A program made the translations under genes and the position numbers. A stretch of 58,523 bases of DNA from an uncultured Clostridia bacterium (GTDB lineage: Bacteria > Bacillota > Clostridia > TANB77 > CAG-508), in assembly GCA_944386195.1 (NCBI GenBank), contig CALXAD010000009.1:1-58523 (forward strand), given 5' to 3'. Shown piece after piece: positions 43,665 to 52,938 of the stretch. Below the pieces are notes generated by a model, which did not search any database, had not been told where the DNA came from, and worked only from the letters and a program-made list of their open reading frames with translations. The stretch's first letter is position 1, and the number at the start of each line of letters is the position of its first letter.

Positions 43665-44567
43665 CTATTTACAATCATACTGCATCTTTACAAATTTATT
43701 TATTATTTCTATATCATCTATTTTATTAATTCCAAAACATTTTTTCCCTAAATCCTTTATTGAAGCACCACAATGATATAGTTCTTTATTATCTATAATA
43801 ATAAATCTATCATGAAATTTGTCTGTTTTTGCCACCTTCAAAATTGGATATTCTTTATTAAATTGTTGCATATCTAATTTTGAAATATTACTTTTTTTCG
43901 AAGTTAATATTACTACTTCTACATTTCTATTTTTCTTTATTAATATCTTTAAAATACTATCATCTATATAATTATCAATTATTATAATTTTATTTTTAGC
44001 TCTTTTTATAATGTCTATTACTAAACTATATGCATCATATATTTGGCCTCCAAAAAAAATTTTCTGCTTAAATTCTTCTTTCTTTAGCAAACTATCAAAT
44101 ATTTCATCAAATTTTTTATCATGTTCTAATAATTTGTATTCCACATTCGTTAATCTTTCAAATATTTGCGAATTTGAAGATATAAATTTTCTCATTTCAA
44201 TAAAAGCTCTTATTATACTAATACTAGCTTGAACAGCAATATCATTTTTTAATACTCCTGCAAGCATTGATATTCCCTGCTCAGTATAGACATAGGGTAA
44301 ATATTTTCTTGTAACTTTTCCATTATTAACTTTTTTATTTAAGGTTCCAAATTGGAACCTTAAATTTTTAAATTCATCATTAGTTAATTGAAAACAAAAA
44401 TCTTCTGGAAATCTTTCAATGTTTCTTTTCATTGCTTTATTTACATTTTTAGTTTCATAATGATATAGCATAGCTACATCACTATCTAACATTACTTGCT
44501 TACCTCTTATTGTATATATTAAATTTTTTATTTCTTCACTATTTACTATTTTTAATTGATTTTCCAT
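43665..44567 (-). CDS. ORF6N domain protein with C-terminal HDRF motif
   Basis: A 300-residue protein. The N-terminal ORF6N domain (about 10-95: YTIRGKQVMLDSDVAMLYHYETKNVNKA) is a phage-type DNA-binding domain. A coiled linker leads to a C-terminal PLD-like region (IIIIDNYIDDSILKIL, KFHDRFIIIDNKELYHCGASIKDLGKK). This combination is common in mobile and prophage-like regions of Firmicutes. It lies 15 bp before the AlbA_2 gene on the same strand. Its role is unknown. Confidence 0.8.
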   Translation of the reverse strand: MENQLKIVNSEEIKNLIYTIRGKQVMLDSDVAMLYHYETKNVNKAMKRNIERFPEDFCFQLTNDEFKNLRFQFGTLNKKVNNGKVTRKYLPYVYTEQGISMLAGVLKNDIAVQASISIIRAFIEMRKFISSNSQIFERLTNVEYKLLEHDKKFDEIFDSLLKKEEFKQKIFFGGQIYDAYSLVIDIIKRAKNKIIIIDNYIDDSILKILIKKNRNVEVVILTSKKSNISKLDMQQFNKEYPILKVAKTDKFHDRFIIIDNKELYHCGASIKDLGKKCFGINKIDDIEIINKFVKMQYDCK

Positions 44568-44755
44568 ATTTTCACATCCTTTTTACTTGTGTATATTGCA
44601 AAACATTTGTTTGCATTTGTCAATGCTTTTTATATTTTTTCATAATTTTACAAAATATAGTTATACTTTACAATAAAAAACTCTATTTAAGTCTAGCACA
44701 TAATAAAATTATAATATACAAAAATTCCTCTAAATATTGGTGTTTCAACCTTTGA

Positions 44756-44773
44756 AATTTTCAAAGAGATAAA
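44756..44773 (+). repeat. Direct repeat, right copy (att-like)
   Basis: aattttcaaagagataaa, identical to the end of rpsI. With flanking bases it forms a dyad, CTTTGAAA-T-TTTCAAAG, resembling a recombinase core site. A terminator-like hairpin follows. Confidence 0.7.
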
Positions 44774-44820
44774 CAAAAACAACTTTGGATATTTATATTC
44801 AAGGTTGCTTTTTTGTTTTT
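44772..44820. terminator. Probable original rpsI terminator
   Basis: The imperfect stem caactttg / caaggttg followed by CTTTTTTG sits just right of the second repeat, where the rpsI terminator would be if the block were removed. Confidence 0.5.
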
Positions 44821-44821
44821 A

Positions 44822-45499
44822 TTATTCCCTTTCCTGCATAATTTTATCTTGTTCTTCATTTTTTGAACACGATGTTTCTTTTCCTTCTTCTAATGTAGTA
44901 TACATTTTCATAATAGCTCTATTGACTTTACCGTATTTTTCTGAATTAATACCTATTTTATTTATTTGTTTTATATCACTAATATCTTTTCCTCTTAGTA
45001 GCGTAGATTTAGTAGCTTTTAAAACTTCTAAAGTTGTTATCCCTATTTTCTGCCCATTTTCTAGTTCAACAACTGTAACATAATCTTCAATATTTAATCC
45101 TTCTATTATTTTTTCTTTAAGTTCTATCTTTCCATAAAAAGCTTTCGGAGAAAAACTTCTTTGTATTATAACACCATCTTTGTATTCAAAAGGATAAAAA
45201 CCAACAGGAACCCCTCTTATTATTGTGTCTACACCATAGTCCTTTTTTTCATGATTTTGCTCATAATTTAAAGAATCTAATTCTTCATGGTAAATATTAT
45301 TTTCCTTTAGCAAATTTCTTATTAATTCCATATTTTCTTTTTTACAAATAATATCTATATCTCCATGTTCTCTATTAGAATCTTTATTACTAATAATCCA
45401 CGGAACACTTCCTCCTGAAATATATATTTTTTCTTTTATTCTTTCTTCTGAAACAATTAATTCAATTACATTTTTTATTTTATTATAAGAAAATCCCAT
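44822..45499 (-). CDS. Nucleotidyltransferase-fold protein
   Basis: A 225-residue protein with features of the minimal nucleotidyltransferase fold: ISGGSVPWIISNKDSN, then EHGDIDIIC giving the paired acidic residues. The rest resembles uncharacterised NTases of the aminoglycoside/lincosamide adenylyltransferase type (RGVPVGFYPFEYKDG, LEVLKATKSTLLRGKDISDI). The ATG at 45499 follows AGGAG. Substrate unknown; drug modification cannot be claimed. Confidence 0.6.
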   Translation of the reverse strand: MGFSYNKIKNVIELIVSEERIKEKIYISGGSVPWIISNKDSNREHGDIDIICKKENMELIRNLLKENNIYHEELDSLNYEQNHEKKDYGVDTIIRGVPVGFYPFEYKDGVIIQRSFSPKAFYGKIELKEKIIEGLNIEDYVTVVELENGQKIGITTLEVLKATKSTLLRGKDISDIKQINKIGINSEKYGKVNRAIMKMYTTLEEGKETSCSKNEEQDKIMQERE

Positions 45500-45559
45500 C
45501 AATACTTCTCCTAAATATATTTATTATAAATAATTATAGTCCCTATATTATTCTTCCTT

Positions 45560-46726
45560 TTATTTTAAATCTAATTTATTAATCTCTTCTTTTATTTCCT
45601 CGTAAAGTACTTGTTTATAATCTCCATTAACTTCTTCAATAATTTTAATTTCGTTCTCTTGTAGAGAAGCCTCATCTTGAATATTCTCAAATTTGTTGTA
45701 AATATTATCTCCAAAGAAAGCTTCAATTTCTTGACTTGAAATACTTTTAATTCCTAAAGCAATTGAATATGTTAAATAAAATTCCCATATACTTACCATT
45801 TCAGTTGTATTCTGTCCTATATTAGAATAGTCTTCTAAATATCTTTTTAAATCAAGCCATTTATCTTTTTCTTCAATTCCTTGGTCATTAAGTATGCATG
45901 AAGGTGATGCAAATAGTAAACACCCTAATGCATATACTCCTAAAGCTTGTCCTATTATTGGTATAGCTGGTGTAAAACCTAAAAATGATAATAATAAATA
46001 TAATAAACTTGATTTACCAGCTAATGTAATCTTATAAAATTTTTTTAGTGGAAATGATAGAAAAACAAGTCCTTGCCAACATTCAAATAAATCACATGGC
46101 TGTTCTTTATAGATATTTTTATGTAATTTTTCCATTACAACATCTGCAGATACTTCTTTACCATCACCATATTTTTCTATAAACCATTTTATAACAAATT
46201 TTTCATATCTTAATAAATTATCTGTAGGCTTATTGGTCTTTGATATGACAATTTCTCTATCTTTAAATAATTTCATTTTATCATTTACTTTTTCTTCTTT
46301 TCTTCTAATATCTAAATATCCTCTATCTATTAAATCTACAATTGTAGCTGCTAAAGATTTTTCATCAACTAACCCATCTTGTAGCAATAATCTTACTTGA
46401 GCTGGTCTTAGATTGCTAGGCAACTCTCTTTGATACAAATTAATATTTCTAGGTTTATGTTCTAAATTTTTATATATTAATTTACTTTTTATTATGACTG
46501 CAATAATTGCTATTAAACCTAATATCAAGCATATCCATACATAACCTTTGTTCATCACTGTTGAAATGAAAATTAAAAATACTGATATAGCAATCCATAT
46601 TAAAGCATTTTTAAAATTTAATTTTCCTGAAATTGCAATTCTACTTTGATTTTTTCCAAAAAACTGATTGTAATAAATAGTTGAAAAACAATTATAATAT
46701 TTCTTAATTGCATCTATATACTTCAT
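45560..46726 (-). CDS. DUF2207-like membrane protein
   Basis: A 388-residue membrane protein with two helices near residues 35-75 and two more near 230-275. The cytoplasmic part resembles the C-terminal portion of DUF2207: RPAQVRLLLQDGLVDEKSLAATIVDLIDRGYLDI. The large extracellular N-terminal domain of typical DUF2207 proteins is missing. I start at the ATG at 46726, after GAGGG. Function unknown. Confidence 0.65.
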   Translation of the reverse strand: MKYIDAIKKYYNCFSTIYYNQFFGKNQSRIAISGKLNFKNALIWIAISVFLIFISTVMNKGYVWICLILGLIAIIAVIIKSKLIYKNLEHKPRNINLYQRELPSNLRPAQVRLLLQDGLVDEKSLAATIVDLIDRGYLDIRRKEEKVNDKMKLFKDREIVISKTNKPTDNLLRYEKFVIKWFIEKYGDGKEVSADVVMEKLHKNIYKEQPCDLFECWQGLVFLSFPLKKFYKITLAGKSSLLYLLLSFLGFTPAIPIIGQALGVYALGCLLFASPSCILNDQGIEEKDKWLDLKRYLEDYSNIGQNTTEMVSIWEFYLTYSIALGIKSISSQEIEAFFGDNIYNKFENIQDEASLQENEIKIIEEVNGDYKQVLYEEIKEEINKLDLK

Positions 46727-46835
46727 AAAATCCCTCATTTGCTTAAAATTTATATATTTATTATAAATTATATTATTTTATTTTTCAATGTTCTTTCGAT
46801 AACATATTACAAAAAGAAAAAATACCAAATAAATA

Positions 46836-46860
46836 AAAACCCTGAAATTTCAAGGTTTTT
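46836..46860 (-). terminator. Terminator of the yunB operon
   Basis: Stem aaaaaccctgaaa / tttcaaggttttt with one mismatch, overlapping the yunB stop. Confidence 0.65.
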
Positions 46861-47573
46861 ATTCTACAACTTCTAAAGAATCAGCACTATTTAATCCTTC
46901 TAGATTATAATAAGTATCAGGAATGTGTCCTACAATTACATTTTCAGCAAGCAAAACTTGATTTTCTATTTCTCTTTGAAGGTCTCTAAATGGTGTTAAA
47001 ATACTTACATTACATTTAACATTTAAATATATTCTATGTAATGTTTGATTTATACCTTGAGCAGAAAATTCACTTTTTAAATTTGTATCAATATTTCCAA
47101 TTGAAGAGATTCTAATTTTAACTCCAGGTCCTCTTCCTGAAAGTAGCTTAACTCCTGTAAAACTTCCGAAGTGCTATTTCTATATCTTCCCTTCCTCTTT
47201 TATCTAAGCTTTTTTGTATATTTATTGCTATTTCAGATGTTATTTTATTTATATTAGTAACATTTGATTTAATCATAGTTATATTACCATTACTATCTTT
47301 TTCTATTGTAAACATATCATCATATGAATAATTTTGCATTGTATTTAAAGCTTCTTCATTAACAATAGTAGTAGCAATAGATTTTGCACGTGATTCACAT
47401 AATGTATCAAAAATCGGTGAAACTGTATTTAAAACATATTTTAAAACACTAAATGCAATTAATAAAACAATAATTACATAAAAACTTTTTCTAAATTTTT
47501 TCTTATCTATTTTTCCATTATTGAAAAATATTTTAGGAATCCTTATTCTTGGTCTTGAATAAATTTTATACAT
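46859..47573 (-). CDS. yunB: Sporulation protein YunB, read through a +1 frameshift
   Basis: YunB is a sigma-E-dependent sporulation protein with one N-terminal membrane helix (about residues 31-50). The zero frame covers 135 residues to IEIAL and then meets CGG, with a stop six codons on. Skipping one C (complement of G47168) continues as GSFTGVKLLSGRGPGVKIRI and on to a family-like C-terminus (IYLNVKCNVSILTPF, VLLAENVIVGHIPDTYYN), for 237 residues. It overlaps the sipL-like gene by 8 bp. The 300 bp after the zero-frame stop would otherwise be an unexplained gap. Confidence 0.88.
47165..47171 (-). other. +1 frameshift site CTT-C-GGA in yunB
   Basis: Zero frame CTT-CGG-AAG. Dropping the C gives CTT-GGA-AGT and the second half of YunB. 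Confidence 0.85.
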
Positions 47574-49116
47574 TGCTCATTTCAGGAATTTTTGTATAAT
47601 GTGGAATAAATAATTTCTGACCAACATTTATATTATTTTCATCTTCTATTCCGTTTGTTCTTGCAATATCTTCTACGGTACTTCCAAACTTCTTTGCAAT
47701 TTTCCACAATGAATCATCTTTTTTCACAATATACATTAATATACTATAATCCTCTTCTTCCCTTTCTCCTAAAGTTTCAATTTCATCTATAACATTAATA
47801 TTAGCATTCTTATATGAATCTTGATTCATTTCTAAATCAATATTACAATTTACTACTCCTCCATCTTGAACTATAAAATCCTGATTTATAACTTCCATTG
47901 TTAAAATCACATTTGTGTTTTCACTATCTTCTAATCCTTCCACACTATAATCAAAAGGAATCTTAGCTAAACTTGTATCTACATCTAAATTACTATTTGC
48001 CAATATAAACTTTAATTGTAATTCTCCTTCATATACTATCCTACTTCCGTTCTTATGTTCTTTTTCTATTACTGGCATAATATCTACATCAACAATATTT
48101 TTATCTTCTAAATTTTCTATCACAATTTTTTCCCTTATTTGTTTAATATCTTTTGATACACTTTTATCTGTTATTGTTAAGATATTTCTCTGGTTAAATT
48201 CTAATTTTTCTGTTGGACTATATAAATCTTGTATTAATTCTATTTGTTTTTCCTCATATACAATTGCCATAACTCCAATTTCTATTTCTATATAAATAGA
48301 ATGCTCTTCAGCTGAATTTGGTTTTAATACAATATTTTTAATTTCATAATCAATATCGCAAATATTTTCTTCTGTCACATCTTGAATATCTATAAAACCA
48401 ATCACCGGTATTTTAGTAGTTATAGTTCCTATTCTATTATCTTCAGTTAAATACATTATTTTAACTTCTGCGTCTGCTTTAGTTAAAATCTTATTATAAC
48501 TAATTTTTACATCTCTATTCCCTATAGCTACATTTGATTTTAATATTTCTGCTAAATTGTCAGTATTATTAATATTTACAGTATCTTTAGCAAAAATTTT
48601 ATTTTCACCTGTACCTACTAATGAATTTACTCTTAAGCTTTCTTTTAACATTTGTATTCCTTCACTATTTGTGATATCATTTACTATTTCAATCTCTTCT
48701 ACCGAATATACTTTTACTTCAACTTCAATTGCTGCTTTTATTCCAACTTTTCTTCCATTTATTACTTTAGCTTCAATATTTTTCAATTTGGTCATTACCC
48801 TTGCATTCATACCTTCTTCTACATTTGCAATCTGTAAACTTTCAGAAAAATCTATACTTGTAGATATTCCTCTTACTTTTGATTGTTCATCTTCTGACAT
48901 ATACATTATATATGTATTTATATTTCCATCTACTCTAACTTTTCCTTCTAAGACCTCTTTTTTATAAACACATACAACCCCACTTGTACAAATTGTATTC
49001 AAAATATCTGGTTTAGAATCTGGAACTATCATATCTCCTTCTGCTAAAATTACTTCACTCTTAGTTGCTACTAATTTATTTACACGTAAATTCTCCTTTA
49101 TTGTTTCTAAAGCCAT
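47566..49116 (-). CDS. sipL: SPOCS/LysM spore morphogenesis protein (SipL-like)
   Basis: A 516-residue protein with repeated SPOCS (DUF3794) domains in residues about 30-440 and a C-terminal LysM domain (about 465-510: YIVKKDDSLWKIAKKFGSTVEDI ... VGQKLFIP). In Clostridioides SipL binds SpoIVA and is needed for coat encasement; domain order and context suggest the same here. It is followed by yunB with an 8-bp overlap, in a sporulation gene cluster. Confidence 0.85.
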   Translation of the reverse strand: MALETIKENLRVNKLVATKSEVILAEGDMIVPDSKPDILNTICTSGVVCVYKKEVLEGKVRVDGNINTYIMYMSEDEQSKVRGISTSIDFSESLQIANVEEGMNARVMTKLKNIEAKVINGRKVGIKAAIEVEVKVYSVEEIEIVNDITNSEGIQMLKESLRVNSLVGTGENKIFAKDTVNINNTDNLAEILKSNVAIGNRDVKISYNKILTKADAEVKIMYLTEDNRIGTITTKIPVIGFIDIQDVTEENICDIDYEIKNIVLKPNSAEEHSIYIEIEIGVMAIVYEEKQIELIQDLYSPTEKLEFNQRNILTITDKSVSKDIKQIREKIVIENLEDKNIVDVDIMPVIEKEHKNGSRIVYEGELQLKFILANSNLDVDTSLAKIPFDYSVEGLEDSENTNVILTMEVINQDFIVQDGGVVNCNIDLEMNQDSYKNANINVIDEIETLGEREEEDYSILMYIVKKDDSLWKIAKKFGSTVEDIARTNGIEDENNINVGQKLFIPHYTKIPEMSNV

Positions 49117-49196
49117 TTATATTTACCTCCTTTTTAGTTCTTTATTCATATATATTGGAGGCATTATCTTTTTATTCCTATTTTTAGCAAAAAAAT

Positions 49197-49220
49197 AAAG
49201 CAGAATTTTTTCTGCTTTTT
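49197..49220 (-). terminator. Terminator of veg
   Basis: Stem aaagcagaa / ttctgcttt with T-runs, immediately after the veg stop. Confidence 0.75.
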
Positions 49221-49517
49221 TTACAATGATGTTTTCCTTGGCTTTGATTCTGGTGCTGGTGGTATTAATGGTGAATAACTTTCCCCATCAAATACATCTA
49301 CTTCAACTGTTCTTGTTAAAATATCTGTGTAACTATATGTTACATTTCTATTATTCTCCTCATATTTTACAACAAAAATGTTTGGATATGCTTTTTCTAT
49401 TGTAGCTTCTTTCTCAAAGGCTCTACTTCTACCTAAAGACCCTTTTACAATTATCTTTTGTCCTATCTTATCTATGATATCAGTTTTTAGATTTGCTATA
49501 TCTGATTTACAAATCAT
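49221..49517 (-). CDS. veg: Veg family protein
   Basis: A 98-residue protein of the Veg family (DUF1021): an N-terminal helix, then a small beta-barrel (GQKIIVKGSLGRSRAFEKEATIEKAYPNIFVVKY). In B. subtilis Veg affects biofilm formation and SinR activity. It commonly lies near yabG, as here. It has its own terminator. Confidence 0.88.
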   Translation of the reverse strand: MICKSDIANLKTDIIDKIGQKIIVKGSLGRSRAFEKEATIEKAYPNIFVVKYEENNRNVTYSYTDILTRTVEVDVFDGESYSPLIPPAPESKPRKTSL

Positions 49518-49693
49518 GCTATCACCTTCCCTTAAGATAGCTTGATTATAGCATTTCTAGGCCTTTTTGTCAAAAAAGCTCGAGTCTTGTTTTTTCTCTG
49601 TATCGCACTATTTTCAAGGTTTTCATGGATTCATTTTTGCAATTTTACATTAATGTTACAATTGTGTTACAATTGTGTTAAATTGATTTATTT

Positions 49694-50491
49694 TTACATT
49701 TTGCTCAACTTTCCTTTAGCTCCAATTCCACTTACTCCATCCTTACCATCTCTTAATTCATAAGCAATATCATCAATTGTTATATATTTATATCTTTCTG
49801 TAGTAGCTATTTTTTGAGCTACTATTAATGGGTCTAAAAAATCTATTAAAATTCTTGCTGGAGATGATGCAAAATTTGCTCCTGCTGAAATCAATGCCTC
49901 AAAATAACTTTGACAAGCTCCTGCAAAAATTACTAAATTACCACCTTCTTTTTTATCAAACTCACGTGCTTGTTTAACTGTTTCGATAAAATATCTTGAA
50001 TTCCTATAATTATAGATATCATGATATCTAGTACCCCTTCTTAACATACCATCATGTCCAGTTATAACAAGTATATCTGGCTTATATATTTCTAATAAAT
50101 GTTTAATAACTTTAGGCTGTTTATATTCTGGTATATTTTTTACAATTGCATTTAATCCCATCTTTTGATAATAATAATATGATTTTTCGCTATACTTTTT
50201 GTCACCATCTAAATGAAGTATTTTTCCTGTTTTTATTTCATCTGTATATCTTTTTTCTGTTACATGAATTTTCTTTTCAATGTGCTCATTTAATTTCTTA
50301 ATTTTTTCTTTTATTATTTTCTTAGGAATAATTTCTAAATCTGAAATCTTACTATCCGCCTCAATTCTTTTAGTTATCCCTTCTAAAATAGCAATATCTT
50401 CATCTGTTCTTTTTACTATATTACTTACTTTAAATAATATATCCTTTCCATATGATTTTCTTCCTACTATATCACCTTTTCTTATTTGCAT
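49694..50491 (-). CDS. yabG: Sporulation-specific protease YabG
   Basis: YabG processes spore coat and cortex proteins late in sporulation. The 265-residue protein begins with the family block MQIRKGDIVGRKSYGKDILFK. It contains the conserved central region DILVITGHDGMLRRGTRYHDIYNYRNS, then GNLVIFAGACQSYFEALISAGANFASSPARI with the likely catalytic His and Cys. It lies between spoIIID and veg on the same strand. Confidence 0.94.
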   Translation of the reverse strand: MQIRKGDIVGRKSYGKDILFKVSNIVKRTDEDIAILEGITKRIEADSKISDLEIIPKKIIKEKIKKLNEHIEKKIHVTEKRYTDEIKTGKILHLDGDKKYSEKSYYYYQKMGLNAIVKNIPEYKQPKVIKHLLEIYKPDILVITGHDGMLRRGTRYHDIYNYRNSRYFIETVKQAREFDKKEGGNLVIFAGACQSYFEALISAGANFASSPARILIDFLDPLIVAQKIATTERYKYITIDDIAYELRDGKDGVSGIGAKGKLSKM

Positions 50492-50561
50492 ATATAATTC
50501 ACCTCAATCTAATCAGGCTATTATATTCTATGTCGAATTTTGTAAAAAGGTGAATTTATAT

Positions 50562-50843
50562 CTAATGTCCATATTTTCTTTTAGTCGCCAAACCTCCTCT
50601 TATATGTCTTTCTGCTTTATTTTCATCTAAAACAACTCTTACTTTTTTTGCCAAATCCGGATTAATTTTCTTTAGTCTTTCTGAAACATCTTTATGTACT
50701 GTACTTTTACTAATACCAAATTTTTTAGCTGCTCCTCTTACTGTATCTTTTGTTTCTACTATATATTTAGCAAGTTCTACACTTCTTTCTTCTATTGAAA
50801 TTTTACTTGCTAAAGATAAGCTATGTTTATATTTTTGACTCAT
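50562..50843 (-). CDS. spoIIID: Sporulation transcription factor SpoIIID
   Basis: A 93-residue DNA-binding protein of the mother cell that adjusts the sigma-E and sigma-K regulons. The helix-turn-helix is at about residues 34-55 (TVRGAAKKFGISKSTVHKDV), followed by the conserved basic tail (ERHIRGGLATKRKYGH). Its length matches the family. It is the first gene of the sporulation cluster that runs down to yunB, though separate promoters are likely. Confidence 0.96.
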   Translation of the reverse strand: MSQKYKHSLSLASKISIEERSVELAKYIVETKDTVRGAAKKFGISKSTVHKDVSERLKKINPDLAKKVRVVLDENKAERHIRGGLATKRKYGH

Positions 50844-50936
50844 AAAGAAAAACCCCCTATGTAAAATACTTTTGTTTAATTGTATTCTACATTTTGGTTA
50901 TTAGAACTCTCATGTTAATTTATAAAATGAAAAAAG

Positions 50937-50969
50937 AAATATAACTATCTTTATTTAGTTATATTTCCT
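50937..50969 (-). terminator. Terminator of the tcdA-Nudix operon
   Basis: Stem gaaatataact / agttatatttc, downstream of the Nudix gene. Confidence 0.6.
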
Positions 50970-50981
50970 TACAATTTTTTA

Positions 50982-51461
50982 TTATTCCCTTTTTACAATA
51001 TGTGTTAATCCTTTAAGATATTCTCCATTTATTAACATATCTCTAATATTATTGGGTTTTAAATCCACGTCCTTTAGTTCTTCTGGAGTAATCCATTTAA
51101 AATCTAATAATTTTTCTTCTCCTTTATCATTTTCAATTCTTTGATAATCTTTCACTTCTATTTCACATTTAGGTTTTATTATATAATAAAATTCTATTCC
51201 ATGACATTTCTTATCATTTCTTGTCCAAAAATTTTCTTGTATTGCAAATAACTCTGCTTTTTCAATATCACAACCAATCTCTTCTTTTATTTCACGTATA
51301 ACAGCTTGTTTTGAATCCTCGCCAATTTCAATGTGGCCTCCTGGTATATGATAATAAGGTGTTTTATTTACTCTCATAATTAAAAAACTGTTTTTTTGTT
51401 TAATTATTCCACATGCTCTTGCATGAAATTCTTCTTTTTCTGTTTTTATTTTTAAATCCAT
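50982..51461 (-). CDS. Nudix hydrolase
   Basis: A 159-residue Nudix family protein. The Nudix box is complete: GGHIEIGEDSKQAVIREIKE followed by EIG. The substrate cannot be told. It may hydrolyse a nucleoside diphosphate derivative. It is last in a probable operon with tcdA and the CmpB-like gene. Confidence 0.88.
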   Translation of the reverse strand: MDLKIKTEKEEFHARACGIIKQKNSFLIMRVNKTPYYHIPGGHIEIGEDSKQAVIREIKEEIGCDIEKAELFAIQENFWTRNDKKCHGIEFYYIIKPKCEIEVKDYQRIENDKGEEKLLDFKWITPEELKDVDLKPNNIRDMLINGEYLKGLTHIVKRE

Positions 51462-51496
51462 TATCCTTTTCTCCCTTAAATATATAATTATCTTCT

Positions 51497-52150
51497 TTAC
51501 TCTATTTCCCTTTTATTATTATAAATCCTATCTAATAATTCATCTGGATATGTATTATCTAAAAATATATCAAATTCATTTTTAGGAGGTATATTATCAT
51601 GTCTTTCTTGTTGTCTGTTTGCTGCTAAGGCTGATATTGCAATATCAAATGTCATAAAAATCATTAAAAAAACGGTTATAATTCTAATACTTCTCTTATA
51701 TATAAGTGGTTCTACTCTTTTTAACCATGGATATACTACTTTTAAAAATATTATTGCAATAAGTCCCCAATATACACAATATAATAAACATGTTCTTCCA
51801 TTTAAGCTTAAGAATCTATTACTATAATCCCAAGAAATACTACCAAACAATATTTCTTGGAAAAATGAGCATAAATATTCTAAAACTCCACCCATTATCA
51901 TTCCTGCCAAAAATGCATCTTTAGGCTCTTTAAATTTCCTTATCAAAAAATAATAAGCAACTGCTCCCATTCCATATACCTGGACAAATGGTCCATATAT
52001 TAATCCTTGTCTTATAACAATAGTTCTAGTATATATTGTTGCATATAACATTTCTATAACAAATCCAAATACACTACCTATAACGAAAATCCAAAATATT
52101 TTTATTGCAAAATTAATTGCTTTTATTATTTTTCCTTCTTTCTTCTCCAT
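51497..52150 (-). CDS. CmpB-type membrane protein (putative ABC-transporter type IV)
   Basis: A 217-residue membrane protein of the ABC_trans_CmpB family, with about five or six helices. Conserved parts are VFGFVIEMLYA near the start, RQGLIYGPFVQVYGMGAV, and WDYSNRFLSLNGRTCLLYCVYWG. Despite the family name there is no ATPase nearby, and transport is unproven. I use the ATG at 52150, after GGGG, instead of 52162. Confidence 0.75.
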   Translation of the reverse strand: MEKKEGKIIKAINFAIKIFWIFVIGSVFGFVIEMLYATIYTRTIVIRQGLIYGPFVQVYGMGAVAYYFLIRKFKEPKDAFLAGMIMGGVLEYLCSFFQEILFGSISWDYSNRFLSLNGRTCLLYCVYWGLIAIIFLKVVYPWLKRVEPLIYKRSIRIITVFLMIFMTFDIAISALAANRQQERHDNIPPKNEFDIFLDNTYPDELLDRIYNNKREIE

Positions 52151-52163
52151 ATAATTCCCCATA

Positions 52164-52844
52164 TTATTTAATAATATCGTTTATTACCTCTCCTGCAAGA
52201 ATCAATCCACAAACTGCTGGAACAAAAGATATACTTGCTGGAGTTTTTCCCTTTACTTTTGGTTCTTCTTTTGAATAAACTACTTTTACATCTTTTATAT
52301 TTTTCTTTCTTAATTCTTTTCTAATTACTTTTGCTAAAGGGCATGTATCTGTTTTTGAAATATCAGTAACTTCAAATTTGGTTGCATCTAATTTGTTTCC
52401 AGCTCCCATTGCTGATATTACAGGAATCCCTTCTGCTTTTGCTTTTTCTATTACTTTTAATTTTGTTTTTACAGTATCTACTGCATCTATTACATAATCA
52501 TAACTTTTATCTATTAAATTTTCTTCATCTATTTCTATATTTTTAAAACTATATGTATCAACTTTAGCATTAGGATTTATTTCTAATATTCTATTTTTCA
52601 TAGTCTCTGTTTTTAACATTCCAATTGTTTTTGTATTACTATGTAATTGTCTATTTATATTTGTTACTGAAATAGTATCTGGGTCTACTAATACTAAATG
52701 CCCTACACCTGCTCTTGCTAAAGCTTCTACTGCATATGAACCTACTCCACCTATACCATAAATTATAATTTTGGACTTTTCTAGTTTCTTTACAGCCCTT
52801 TTACCAATTAGCATTTCAGTTCTATCATTCCATTTTTCTTCCAT
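52164..52844 (-). CDS. tcdA: tRNA threonylcarbamoyladenosine dehydratase (TcdA)
   Basis: An E1-like ATP-dependent enzyme that cyclises t6A37 in tRNA to ct6A. The 226-residue protein has the ThiF-fold nucleotide motif IYGIGGVGSYAVEALARAGVG, NINRQLHSN with the adenylation Arg, and VIDAVDTVKTK. The shorter C-terminus (CPLAKVIRKELRK) is typical of TcdA. MoeB/ThiF are alternatives, but gene context does not favour them. Confidence 0.88.
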   Translation of the reverse strand: MEEKWNDRTEMLIGKRAVKKLEKSKIIIYGIGGVGSYAVEALARAGVGHLVLVDPDTISVTNINRQLHSNTKTIGMLKTETMKNRILEINPNAKVDTYSFKNIEIDEENLIDKSYDYVIDAVDTVKTKLKVIEKAKAEGIPVISAMGAGNKLDATKFEVTDISKTDTCPLAKVIRKELRKKNIKDVKVVYSKEEPKVKGKTPASISFVPAVCGLILAGEVINDIIK

Positions 52845-52938
52845 TTTATCACCATTTTTATTTTCTTATTTTGTTTATTATAGCACAGAATAAATTTATA
52901 TGCTATAATAGGTATATAAATTTTTTAGGAGCAATAAT

